NCBI RefSeq assembly: GCF_030056795.1
Contig: NZ_JASHKQ010000018.1
Coordinates: forward strand, 1-64,000
DNA from: Rhodococcus sp. IEGM 1381
GTDB taxonomy: Bacteria > Actinomycetota > Actinomycetes > Mycobacteriales > Mycobacteriaceae
DNA length: 64,000 bases
Direction of reading: 5' to 3'
Shown: positions 1-7,975 of the stretch, piece by piece
Layout: each line of letters starts with the position of its first letter
Position numbering within the stretch: the first letter of the stretch is position 1
Translations under genes and position numbers: made by a program
The notes under the pieces: model-generated
Databases searched by the model: none
Told to the model about the DNA's origin: nothing
Seen by the model: the letters and a program-made list of their open reading frames with translations, nothing else

Positions 1-60
1 ACAAACGACTGCTCGTTGCGACGACCACGTGAACCCGTCACGAAGTTCCACTCACATGGG

Positions 61-816
61 CTACTTGCGGGAGAAGCGTCCAGGGCCGGCCTGATCGCGC
101 GGCTTGATGATGATCTGATCGAGGTTGACGTGCGACGGGCGCGAGGCCACGAAGCCGATCACCTCGGCGATGTCGCTCGCCACCAGTGGCGTGATGCCCT
201 GATAGACGGCGTCGGCCTTGTCGGCGTCACCGTCGAAGCGGACGAGCGAGAATTCGGTCTCCACGGCACCGGGCGCGACCTCGGTCAACCGCACCGGCTT
301 ACCCAGCAGTTCGCCGCGTAGCGTCCGATGCAGCACGGCCTGAGCGTGTTTGGCGGATGTGTACCCCGAGCCGTTGTCGTACGCCTCGAACGCCGCGACC
401 GAGGTGATCGTCACGATGAGGCCGTCGCCGGAGTCGATCAGCTTGGGCAGCAACGACTTCGTGACCCGTAGCGTGCCGAGGACGTTGGTCTCCCACATCC
501 AGCGCCAGTCGTCGAGGTCGGCGTCGATCACCGGAGCCAGTCCCTTTGCGCCGCCTGCATTGTTGACCAGGACGTCGACGCGCGGGATCACCGCGGCGAA
601 GGCCGCTACCGAATCCTCGTCCGTGACATCGAGTTCCAGCGCCGTGCCGCCGATGTCCGACGCCAACTCCTCGAGCCGGTCGAGTCTGCGGGCACCGATC
701 ACCACGTGGAATCCGTCGGCGGCGAGTTGGCGGGCGGTGGCCGCGCCGATGCCGGAACTCGCTCCGGTGACGACGGCGATTCGGGTATCGGGTGCGATGT
801 GTTCGGGCGAGGTCAT
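61..816 (-). CDS. SDR-family NAD(P)-dependent oxidoreductase
   Basis: A 251-residue classical short-chain dehydrogenase/reductase. The nucleotide-binding loop TGASSGIG is at residues 17-24, NNAG at 85-88, the conserved serine at 139 and the YxxxK pair at Y152/K156, so the catalytic set is complete. The length is normal for a cytosolic Rossmann-fold oxidoreductase. The substrate cannot be told from sequence. It is divergent from the ROK regulator gene, the same arrangement as Rv0484c/Rv0485 beside mshA in M. tuberculosis, so it is probably the Rv0484c orthologue. The start is the ATG at 816. I see nothing definable in bases 1-60 beyond its stop codon. Confidence 0.9.
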   Translation of the reverse strand: MTSPEHIAPDTRIAVVTGASSGIGAATARQLAADGFHVVIGARRLDRLEELASDIGGTALELDVTDEDSVAAFAAVIPRVDVLVNNAGGAKGLAPVIDADLDDWRWMWETNVLGTLRVTKSLLPKLIDSGDGLIVTITSVAAFEAYDNGSGYTSAKHAQAVLHRTLRGELLGKPVRLTEVAPGAVETEFSLVRFDGDADKADAVYQGITPLVASDIAEVIGFVASRPSHVNLDQIIIKPRDQAGPGRFSRK

Positions 817-862
817 GGGGAAATTCTAGTTCGGGTGAAACAGCGCGTCTGGACGGGCCCGA

Positions 863-891
863 TTGGACAATCGGGCTTCGAGTGCTAATTT
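863..891 (+). promoter_or_regulatory. Candidate promoter for the ROK/mycothiol transcript
   Basis: A -35-like TTGGAC at 863-868 and a -10-like TAATTT at 886-891 are separated by 17 bp, the ideal sigma-70-type spacing. Transcription would begin near 898-899, exactly at the ATG of a short ORF. The rest of the 335-bp gap (817-1151) holds that ORF and a hairpin. The promoter is inferred from spacing and sequence only. Confidence 0.5.
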
Positions 892-898
892 TGGAATC

Positions 899-1012
899 AT
901 GTCCGCCAGTGAGACCACCGCGATGCGGGTCACCTATGTGACCGCGTCCCTCGGTTCTCGCTTGCCGCTTCCTCGGGAACTGTGTTGTCTCGGCCAAGGA
1001 ACCTGTCTCTAG
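899..1012 (+). CDS. Putative leaderless cysteine-containing leader peptide (37 aa)
   Basis: A 37-codon ORF starts with ATG at 899, about where the candidate promoter would start the transcript, and stops with TAG at 1010-1012. Its C-terminal part reads PRELCCLGQGTCL, with adjacent cysteine codons at positions 29-30 and a third at 36, just before the stop. An internal ATG at 923 gives a shorter version. It lies 139 nt upstream of the ROK regulator gene, which precedes a hydrolase and mshA. Mycothiol contains cysteine, so cysteine-dependent translation of this peptide could control the downstream genes. I do not recognise the peptide, and its function is inferred from position and composition. 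Confidence 0.5.
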   Translation: MSASETTAMRVTYVTASLGSRLPLPRELCCLGQGTCL

Positions 1013-1095
1013 CCTTTTCGCGCTACGGACAGTCGATTCGCGTGTCGTGGTCTTTCGTGACCACCGTGCTCGCCCCTTGACCTGCACCACTTCGC

Positions 1096-1126
1096 ACCGT
1101 CGTCGTTGTTCATTCGCGACGACGGT
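1096..1126 (+). promoter_or_regulatory. Leader hairpin upstream of the ROK gene
   Basis: Two perfect 10-nt arms, ACCGTCGTCG at 1096-1105 and CGACGACGGT at 1117-1126, enclose an 11-nt loop. The hairpin lies between the leader peptide stop and the ROK start at 1152. No U-tract follows, so it looks more like an attenuator or translation-control element than an intrinsic terminator. Confidence 0.4.
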
Positions 1127-1151
1127 CTCCACTGCTGAGGATCCACGACGG

Positions 1152-2465
1152 ATGTCCGTAACCACGCTGCACCACCACGCTCGCCCCGCTCTGCGCTCGC
1201 CCGGTCGGATCACCGCTCCCGCATCGCGCGTCCAACTCGTCGCACCCGATCTGCGGATCGTCGACAGCCCTGTGGCGTCGGTGTTGCGAGTGGCCTGCGT
1301 CGAAGGCCCCATCTCACGCGACAGTGCCGCTCGCACAACGGGATTGAGCATCGCTACTGTCAATCGTCAGGTATCGGCTCTGCTCGGGGTCGGGCTGTTG
1401 CGCGAGCGCGCGGACCTGACGGCATCGGGCGCGATCGGCCGGCCGCGGGTGCCGTTCGAGGTCAACCATGAACCATTTTCGACGATCGGCATCCACATCG
1501 GTGCCGTCGTCACCGGCATCACCGTCAGCGACTTGCGCGGGCGCATCCTCGGCGCTGTCGAAATCCCCACCCCAGGTGGATCCTCCGATGCGGCGCTGGC
1601 TTCCGTCACTCGCAGTGCGGGTGCCTTTGCCGGACGCTGGCATCGCCGCACACCACTGTGGGTCGGGGTGGCCATCGGCGGCCGCGTCGACACCGCGAAC
1701 GGCACCGTCGACCACCCGCGGCTGGGGTGGGAGAACGGCCGCGTCGCCGGCATCATCGGCGGCGGACTCGGCCTTCCCATCTCGGTCTCCGGGCACGTCG
1801 AGGCGATGGCAGCCTCGGAATTGTTGCTCGCACCTCGACTGTCGGACACCGCGGCAGCGCAGAGCTCGAGCGGAACCTCCCTGTACTTCTACGCTCGCGA
1901 GACCGCAGGCATGGCACTGACGATCGACGGCCGAGTCCACACCCCGGCAAGTGGCCCCGGGTCCATCGCCCACCTACCCACCGGATCATCGGCGCTGTGC
2001 GGATGCGGTAACCGAGGCTGCCTCGAGGCCTCCATCAGTGATCGAGCGGTGGTCGCTGCTGCCGTCGACCGCAAGATCATTGCGAGCGTAGCCCGCGGAG
2101 CGACCCATGTCGCTGCGCCGCAGCCACGTCCGAGTATCGCCGCGGTGTACCAGGCAGCGCAGGGCGGTTCGGAGGCGGCGCGCGAACTGCTGGTCGAGCG
2201 CGCTCGGATACTGGGCCGAACGGTGGCGCTGCTGCGCGACATGTTCAATCCTGATCGCGTCGTACTCGGGGGCCAGGCGTTCACCGCGTACACGGCCGGA
2301 ATCCCGCACGTGGGCGAGGCCTTCACCGCGCATTCGACGCTGGCACGCCGGGATATTCGCGTCACCGGATTCGGCGACCGGGTGCAGGAATACGCCGCGA
2401 CGGTGGTCTCTCTCAGCTCTCTGTACTCCGATCCGCTCGCGTCGATGCGCAGGGCTGCCGCGTAG
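1152..2465 (+). CDS. ROK-family transcriptional regulator
   Basis: A 437-residue protein with a winged helix-turn-helix at about residues 45-90 followed by a ROK (repressor/ORF/kinase) domain. The ROK zinc motif CGCGNRGCLE is at 283-292. The usual kinase catalytic aspartate region reads SGHVEAMAASE, without the expected Asn-Asp, which favours a regulator over a sugar kinase. I chose the ATG at 1152, which has GAGGAT at 1137-1142; the GTG at 1047 would add a low-complexity Arg-rich extension inside the leader. The position beside mshA matches Rv0485 of M. tuberculosis. The hydrolase gene follows after 11 nt, so they are probably co-transcribed. Confidence 0.85.
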   Translation: MSVTTLHHHARPALRSPGRITAPASRVQLVAPDLRIVDSPVASVLRVACVEGPISRDSAARTTGLSIATVNRQVSALLGVGLLRERADLTASGAIGRPRVPFEVNHEPFSTIGIHIGAVVTGITVSDLRGRILGAVEIPTPGGSSDAALASVTRSAGAFAGRWHRRTPLWVGVAIGGRVDTANGTVDHPRLGWENGRVAGIIGGGLGLPISVSGHVEAMAASELLLAPRLSDTAAAQSSSGTSLYFYARETAGMALTIDGRVHTPASGPGSIAHLPTGSSALCGCGNRGCLEASISDRAVVAAAVDRKIIASVARGATHVAAPQPRPSIAAVYQAAQGGSEAARELLVERARILGRTVALLRDMFNPDRVVLGGQAFTAYTAGIPHVGEAFTAHSTLARRDIRVTGFGDRVQEYAATVVSLSSLYSDPLASMRRAAA

Positions 2466-2476
2466 GTTCACCGACT

Positions 2477-3361
2477 ATGAGCACCCCTGCAGCAGGACCG
2501 GTTCGCCAGGCGATCGGGATCGACGGAGCCAATATCGTCTACCGCGTCAGCGGTGACCCCGAGGCGAGGCCACTGGTTCTGCTGCACGGGTGGGCGCAGA
2601 GCTCGGCGTGCTGGGGCGAGGGATTGTTGGCGAACTTGGCCGAGCGGTACCGCGTTGTCGCCGTCGACCTGCGGGGTCACGGCTACTCCGATGCCCCTGC
2701 GACGGGGTACGACGACTCGAAAGTCTGGGCCGGGGACGTCGAGGCGGTGCTCGCTGCAGAGGGCATCACCGCCGACGCGGTGCTCCTCGGCTGGTCCTAC
2801 GGCGGTCTGGTGATCTGTGACTACCTCGCCGAACACGGATCCGGCGCGGTGGCGGGCATCGTGCTGGTCGGCGCGATCACCAGCATCGGTAGGGGAGAAG
2901 CGGGCGGACGCGTGGGGACGGCCATGCGGGCGGCGATCCCCGGTGCGATGGCCGAGGAGCCCAGGGTTGCGATCAAGGCGCTCGGTAGCTTCGGCAACGC
3001 GTTGACCGGGCCGGTACAAGGGCCGGGAGTGGAGCCTGCGGAACGACCCAGTGAGAGTCGTGGGACGCAAGCACAGGCGCTGTTCGGTTTGACCCTGTCC
3101 ACCCGGCCGCGAGTGCGCGCTGCCCTGTTCGATCGTGCCGTCGGGCACGACGACCTGCTACGCAGTCTCGATGTGCCGGCATTCCTGCTGCACGGCACCG
3201 AGGACACCGTGGTCGACGTCTCCGCCGGGCGTCATGCAGCGGAGTTGATTCCCACGGCCGTGGCGTCGTATTGGGAGGGCGTGGATCACGGACCGTTCGT
3301 CGCCGATCCCGAGAGGTTCTTCGTCGAGGTAAACGAGTTCGTGGACAGTCTCGGCGTGTAA
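2477..3361 (+). CDS. Alpha/beta-fold hydrolase
   Basis: A 294-residue alpha/beta hydrolase. The oxyanion region is LLHGWAQSS, the nucleophile elbow GWSYGG has Ser107, and the likely acid and base are Asp243 (HGTEDTVVD) and His271 (DHGPF). The triad is therefore complete, but the substrate is unknown. Residues 182-192 (GPGVEPAERPS) are encoded by a 26-bp dispersed repeat that also occurs at 3376 and 16228, so this loop in the cap region looks like an in-frame insertion. It lies between the ROK gene and mshA, which suggests but does not show a link to mycothiol metabolism. Confidence 0.85.
   Translation: MSTPAAGPVRQAIGIDGANIVYRVSGDPEARPLVLLHGWAQSSACWGEGLLANLAERYRVVAVDLRGHGYSDAPATGYDDSKVWAGDVEAVLAAEGITADAVLLGWSYGGLVICDYLAEHGSGAVAGIVLVGAITSIGRGEAGGRVGTAMRAAIPGAMAEEPRVAIKALGSFGNALTGPVQGPGVEPAERPSESRGTQAQALFGLTLSTRPRVRAALFDRAVGHDDLLRSLDVPAFLLHGTEDTVVDVSAGRHAAELIPTAVASYWEGVDHGPFVADPERFFVEVNEFVDSLGV
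3023..3048 (-). repeat. Dispersed 26-bp repeat, copy 1 (inside hydrolase CDS)
   Basis: On the minus strand this reads GGTCGTTCCGCAGGCTCC followed by ACTCCCGG. It matches 16228-16253 over 26 bases and 3376-3398 over 23 bases. This copy is translated in the antisense direction as part of the hydrolase. Confidence 0.85.
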
Positions 3362-3375
3362 TGCAAGTCCGATCT

Positions 3376-3398
3376 GGTCGTTCCGCAGGCTCCACTCC
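3376..3398 (+). repeat. Dispersed repeat, copy 2 (23 bp, upstream of mshA)
   Basis: Identical over 23 bases to copies 1 and 3. It lies 15 nt after the hydrolase stop and about 47 nt before the mshA start, in opposite orientation to copy 1. The 82-bp hydrolase-mshA gap otherwise holds only the mshA ribosome-binding region. Confidence 0.85.
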
Positions 3399-3444
3399 TG
3401 CCCGGTCGTCTGAAGGGGTAGTTATCGAGACGTAATGTGGAGGC

Positions 3445-4788
3445 GTGCACACTGAGGGAGTGACTGGACACCAGCTGAGCAGGGTCGCTGTGTTGTCGTT
3501 GCATACGTCCCCCCTGGCGCAGCCCGGAACGGGTGACGCGGGTGGCATGAACGTCTACGTGTTGCAGAGCGCCAAAGAGCTGGCCAAGCGGGGTGTGGAG
3601 GTCGAGATCTTCACCCGGGCGACGGCGTCGACCGACGCTCCTGTCGTCGAGGCAGCACCCGGAGTGCTGGTCCGCAACATCGTCGCGGGCCCGTTCGAGG
3701 GCCTGGACAAACACGACCTGCCTACCCAGCTGTGCGCGTTCGCGGCCGGAGTGTTGCGTGAGGAAGCTCGGCACGAGCCCGGTTACTACGACCTGGTGCA
3801 CTCGCACTATTGGCTCTCGGGGCAGGTGGGTTGGCTCGCGCGCGATCGCTGGGGAGTGCCGCTGGTACACACCGCGCACACCCTCGCCGCCGTCAAGAAT
3901 GCATCGTTGGCGCATGGTGACTCACCGGAGCCTGCGGCGCGCCAGATCGGCGAGCAGCAAGTGGTGGCCGAGGCAGACCGCCTGATCGCCAACACGACCG
4001 AGGAAGCGAAGTCCCTCGTGGAGATCTACGGGGCTTCTCAGGACTCGATCGACGTGGTTGCGCCGGGAGCCGATCTGGCGCAATACAATCCGGGGGACAA
4101 GCTCGCGGCCCGCGCCGAGCTGGGTCTGAACCCCGACGAGTCGATCGTCGCATTCGTCGGACGCATCCAACCGCTCAAGGCTCCGGACGTGCTCATCGCC
4201 GCGGCCGCCGAAGTGCTGCAGCGAGATCCGTCGTCGCCGCTACGGGTCCTCATCGTCGGCGGGCCGTCGGGCAGCGGGTTGGATCGGCCCGACAGCCTCA
4301 TCGATCTGGCCGAGAGTCTCGGGATCACCGCGCGCGTGACGTTCCTGCCGCCGCAACCGTCGTCGCGACTGGCACAGATCTACCGCGCCGCGGATGTCGT
4401 TGCGGTGCCGAGTTACAACGAATCGTTCGGCCTGGTCGCGATCGAAGCCCAGGCTTGCGGAACGCCGGTGTTGGCAGCCGATGTCGGCGGTCTCGGCGTG
4501 GCCGTGCGATCGGGCGAGACCGGTCGGCTGGTGCAGGGGCACCGCACCGAGGATTGGGCCGATGCGCTCGCGTCGATGCTCTCGGATCGAACGGCTTTGG
4601 CGGACATGGCAAGTGCGGCACCTAGGCACGCCCGAAACTTCTCGTGGGAGCACACCGCGGACGGTCTCATCGAGAGTTACCGGCAGGCCAAATTCCATTT
4701 CGACCGCGGTGAGGCACCGAGCGAGTTCTCGCCGCGACGCATCCGTGGATTGTCGAAACTACGCAGATCGGGAGCTGTGACTGCATGA
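3445..4788 (+). CDS. mshA: D-inositol-3-phosphate glycosyltransferase (mycothiol synthesis)
   Basis: A 447-residue GT-B fold, GT4-family glycosyltransferase. MshA joins UDP-GlcNAc to inositol phosphate, the first committed step of mycothiol, the main low-molecular-weight thiol of actinobacteria. The acceptor-side motif [12 protein letters not shown] is at residues 28-39, GRIQPLK at 239-245, and the EX7E nucleotide-sugar motif at E326/E334 (ESFGLVAIE). The length is typical. The GTG at 3445 gives a standard N-terminus, but AGG-rich sequence sits very close to it, so a start at GTG 3460 is possible. The next gene overlaps it by 4 nt. Confidence 0.95.
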   Translation: MHTEGVTGHQLSRVAVLSLHTSPLAQPGTGDAGGMNVYVLQSAKELAKRGVEVEIFTRATASTDAPVVEAAPGVLVRNIVAGPFEGLDKHDLPTQLCAFAAGVLREEARHEPGYYDLVHSHYWLSGQVGWLARDRWGVPLVHTAHTLAAVKNASLAHGDSPEPAARQIGEQQVVAEADRLIANTTEEAKSLVEIYGASQDSIDVVAPGADLAQYNPGDKLAARAELGLNPDESIVAFVGRIQPLKAPDVLIAAAAEVLQRDPSSPLRVLIVGGPSGSGLDRPDSLIDLAESLGITARVTFLPPQPSSRLAQIYRAADVVAVPSYNESFGLVAIEAQACGTPVLAADVGGLGVAVRSGETGRLVQGHRTEDWADALASMLSDRTALADMASAAPRHARNFSWEHTADGLIESYRQAKFHFDRGEAPSEFSPRRIRGLSKLRRSGAVTA

Positions 4789-5282
4789 GCGAGACCGCCG
4801 AACTGATCGACCGGATCCTCGAGGATCGCGAACTGGACTACACACGGCGCGGTGAGGTGTTCACCGTCGAACTGCCCGGGGAACGCAAACTGAAGACGAC
4901 GACGATGTTGACCGTCGGACATCACGGGGTGCGCATCGAGGCGTTCGTCTGCCGCAAGCCCGACGAGAACTTCGAGGGCGTCTACAGGTACCTGCTGCGT
5001 CGTAACCGTCGGCTGTATGGGGTGCACTACACCATCGACAAAGTCGGCGATATCTATCTCGTGGGCCGAATGTCGTTGCGGGCCGTCGACGGTGACGAAC
5101 TCGATCGCTTCTTCGGTCAGACCCTCGAGGCCGCCGACGGCGACTTCAACGTGCTGCTCGAACTGGGATTCGCGGAGTCCATCAAACGTGAATGGGCATG
5201 GCGGGTCTCGCGTGGCGAATCGTTGGCGAACCTGAAGGCGTTCGAGCACCTGGTGGGAGCAGACAAGGCCGAGCAAGCGTAA
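4785..5282 (+). CDS. YbjN domain-containing protein
   Basis: A 165-residue soluble protein of the YbjN-like family (type III secretion chaperone-like fold), the family usually found directly after mshA, as with Rv0487. It has no signal peptide, membrane segment or catalytic motif. Its ATG overlaps the mshA stop (ATGA), showing translational coupling. Its role is unknown; the constant position suggests a link to mycothiol metabolism or a housekeeping function. Confidence 0.8.
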   Translation: MSETAELIDRILEDRELDYTRRGEVFTVELPGERKLKTTTMLTVGHHGVRIEAFVCRKPDENFEGVYRYLLRRNRRLYGVHYTIDKVGDIYLVGRMSLRAVDGDELDRFFGQTLEAADGDFNVLLELGFAESIKREWAWRVSRGESLANLKAFEHLVGADKAEQA

Positions 5283-5340
5283 CTCGCTCGAAATGGGTCG
5301 GTGTCGCTGCCCGTAACGTCCGGTTCATAGCCTGACACTC

Positions 5341-6786
5341 ATGACCAGGCCCGAGGACGCCCGCCCGCCGGTGCTGCAGATGTTCGGTTACGGTCTGCAA
5401 CACATTCTCTCGATGTTCGGTGGCGTCATCGCCGTACCGATCATCGTCGGTGGTGCGGCCGGGCTGTCCGGTGCCGACCAAGCCCTGCTGATTTCGTGCG
5501 CGCTGTTCGTCAGCGGCGTGGCCACCGTGCTGCAGACCGTCGGTATTCCTTTCTTCGGCTCGCAACTGCCGCTGGTGCAGGGCATTTCGTTTGCCTCGGT
5601 CTCGACGGTGCTGACGATCATCGGCAGTGCGGAAGACGGCCGAACCGGATTGCGCACGGTGCTCGGTGCCGTTCTGGTGGCCGCGCTGATCGGTTTGGCC
5701 ATCGCGCCGTTCTTCTCGAAGATCATTCGCTTCTTTCCGCCGCTGGTGACCGGCAGCATCATCACCGTCATCGGTCTGTCCCTGATGCCGGTCGCAGCGC
5801 GGTGGATCACCGGCCAGGAAATGGTGGGCGGTGCCCCGAACCCGAACTACCTCGACCCCGCCAATATCGGTCTGGCGATGTTCACCCTCCTCGCCGTGCT
5901 GGTGATGACCAAGATTCCGGGGCTGTCGAGGCTGTCGATTCTGCTCGGACTCGTCGTCGGCACCATCGCGGCACTGATCGTCGGCAAGACCGACTTCGAC
6001 GGTGTCGGTGACGCATCCGTGATGGCCGTACCGACGCCGTTCGCGTTCGGGTCACCGATCTTCGCCGTCGGTGCGATCGTCTCGATGACCATCGTGATCC
6101 TGGTGATCATGGTCGAGACCACGGCCGACATCCTCGCCGTCGGTGAGGTCGTCGGCACCGACGTAGACTCCAAGCGCGTCGGTGACGGACTGCGCGCCGA
6201 CATGGTGTCCTCTGCCGTCGCCCCGATCTTCAACACCTTCCCCGCGACGGCCTTCGCGCAGAACGTGGGTCTGGTGGCGATGACCGGCATCAAGAGCCGC
6301 TTCGTCGTCGCGGTGGGTGGCGGCGTGCTTGCGCTACTGGGCCTTTCGCCGGTACTTGCCGCAGTCGTCGGAGTCGTTCCACTGCCGGTACTCGGAGGGG
6401 CAGGCATCGCGCTGTTCGGAACCGTCGCAGCCAGCGGCATCCGGACCCTCGGCAAGGTGAACTACGACAACAATTCCAATGTGGTCATCGTGGCGGTGAC
6501 CTTGGCGTTCGGCCTCATTCCCGTTGTCGCGAGCGACTTCTGGGACGAATTTCCGGACTGGTTCGTCACCATCTTCCATTCCGGAATCAGTGCCGCCAGC
6601 ATCGTGGCGGTGGTCCTCAACGTATTCTTCAACGTATTCAGACCCGGTACGCCGCCGAACCCATCGGTGGTGGCAGCGGGACCGGCAGTGATGGTGCGTG
6701 AGGACGAAGCACGAATACTCCGTGAGGGCGGCAGCTTGCCCGAGAAGGCTCGGCGCGATCAGGCTGCACCTGATAACGACACCTGA
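5341..6786 (+). CDS. NCS2-family nucleobase (uracil/xanthine) permease
   Basis: A 481-residue polytopic membrane protein with about 12-14 hydrophobic segments. The first helix has the NAT/NCS2 Gln-His pair (GLQHILSMFGG, residues 18-28). ETTADILAVGE begins at 259, and the signature QNVGLVAMTG is at 307-316. These are hallmarks of proton-coupled uracil, xanthine or urate transporters, but the exact base cannot be assigned. The hydrophilic tail (about 440-481) is cytoplasmic. A complete nucleoside ABC importer follows directly, so the two systems form one nucleobase/nucleoside uptake locus. Confidence 0.9.
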   Translation: MTRPEDARPPVLQMFGYGLQHILSMFGGVIAVPIIVGGAAGLSGADQALLISCALFVSGVATVLQTVGIPFFGSQLPLVQGISFASVSTVLTIIGSAEDGRTGLRTVLGAVLVAALIGLAIAPFFSKIIRFFPPLVTGSIITVIGLSLMPVAARWITGQEMVGGAPNPNYLDPANIGLAMFTLLAVLVMTKIPGLSRLSILLGLVVGTIAALIVGKTDFDGVGDASVMAVPTPFAFGSPIFAVGAIVSMTIVILVIMVETTADILAVGEVVGTDVDSKRVGDGLRADMVSSAVAPIFNTFPATAFAQNVGLVAMTGIKSRFVVAVGGGVLALLGLSPVLAAVVGVVPLPVLGGAGIALFGTVAASGIRTLGKVNYDNNSNVVIVAVTLAFGLIPVVASDFWDEFPDWFVTIFHSGISAASIVAVVLNVFFNVFRPGTPPNPSVVAAGPAVMVREDEARILREGGSLPEKARRDQAAPDNDT

Positions 6787-6861
6787 GTGAAATCCTGCGC
6801 ACCCTCGCCCGCGCGAGTAGCGTCCCGAACCAGACGAAGCACATCTAAATTGGAGGACATC

Positions 6862-7953
6862 TTGTCATTCGTTACCCGCACGAGTACGCGGAAGGCAGCA
6901 CTCGGCGGCGTCGCGTCGCTCGGTGCCATCGCCCTGATCGCAGGTTGTGGATCTGCTCCCGAGAACGAAGGATCGGGTGGAGGCGAATCCAGTGACTTCC
7001 TGCCCTGCATGGTTTCCGACAGTGGCGGATTCGACGACAAGTCGTTCAACCAGCTCGGGTTCGAGGGTTTGACCGAAGCCGCCCAGGAACTGGGTGTCGA
7101 GCCGCGCACCGTCGAGTCCGCGTCGCCCACCGACTACGGCCCCAACATCAACAACCTCGTCGATCAGGGCTGCAACCTCATCGTCACCGTCGGATTCGAC
7201 CTGGCCGACGCCACCAAGGTGGCAGCCGAGGCCAACTCCGACATCGACTTCGCGATCATCGACGACTCCACGATCGATCTGCCGAACGTCAAGCCGCTGA
7301 CCTACGACGCGTCGCAGTCGGCATTCCTCGCCGGTTACGCTGCCGCGAGCTACAGCAAGACCGGAGTGGTCGGTACCTTCGGCGGCTCCCAGCTGCCTAC
7401 CGTCACCATCTTCATGGACGGTTTCGCCGACGGTGTGAACTACTTCAACGAGCAGAAGGGCAAGGCAGTCCGCGTCATCGGCTGGGACGTGCCCTCGCAG
7501 AACGGCTCGTTCACCGGTGGATTCACCGCCAACGAAGTTGCCAAGAACACCGCTCAGGGCTTGATCGACCAGAACGCGGACGTCATCTTCCCGGTCGGTG
7601 GACCCATCTATCAGAGTGCGGCGCAGGCCATTCGGGACTCCTCGCGTCCGGTCGCCCTGATCGGTGCGGACGCCGACGTCTTCGAGTCCGACCCCTCGGT
7701 CGGCGACCTACTGCTCACGTCGGTGACCAAGGGCCTCAAGACCAGCGTCGACGAGGTCGTGGCCAACTCCGGTGCAGACAAGTTCGACAACGCTCCGTAC
7801 GTCGGCACCCTGGAGAACGACGGTGTCGGCATCGCACCGTTCCACGACTTCGAGTCCAAGGTCGACCCCGCACTGCAGGGCGAGCTGGATACGATCAAGG
7901 CCGGCATCGTCGACGGGTCCATCACCGTCGAGTCGCCGTCGGCACCCAAGTAG
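6862..7953 (+). CDS. BMP-family ABC transporter substrate-binding lipoprotein
   Basis: A 363-residue extracytoplasmic solute receptor of the BMP/PnrA (basic membrane protein, purine nucleoside receptor) family. I chose the TTG at 6862 because GGAGGA (6852-6857) precedes it; the frame remains open back to 6787. The signal peptide ends in the lipobox LIAGC, with lipidated Cys29. The family motif DSGGFDDKSFNQ follows near the mature N-terminus. The ATPase and two permease genes follow in order, so this protein is expected to deliver nucleosides to that importer. Confidence 0.9.
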   Translation: MSFVTRTSTRKAALGGVASLGAIALIAGCGSAPENEGSGGGESSDFLPCMVSDSGGFDDKSFNQLGFEGLTEAAQELGVEPRTVESASPTDYGPNINNLVDQGCNLIVTVGFDLADATKVAAEANSDIDFAIIDDSTIDLPNVKPLTYDASQSAFLAGYAAASYSKTGVVGTFGGSQLPTVTIFMDGFADGVNYFNEQKGKAVRVIGWDVPSQNGSFTGGFTANEVAKNTAQGLIDQNADVIFPVGGPIYQSAAQAIRDSSRPVALIGADADVFESDPSVGDLLLTSVTKGLKTSVDEVVANSGADKFDNAPYVGTLENDGVGIAPFHDFESKVDPALQGELDTIKAGIVDGSITVESPSAPK

Positions 7954-7975
7954 CACCAAGCGGTCGTAAAGGGAC

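Noticed and set aside
1047..1151. Upstream extension of the ROK gene to GTG 1047
   Set aside because: The extension is unlike ROK N-termini, lies in the leader with the hairpin, and a ribosome-binding site fits ATG 1152.
299..1363. Open 354-codon frame on the minus strand across the SDR and ROK starts
   Set aside because: It overlaps two well-supported genes in another frame and has Arg-rich, low-complexity composition typical of antisense frames in GC-rich DNA.
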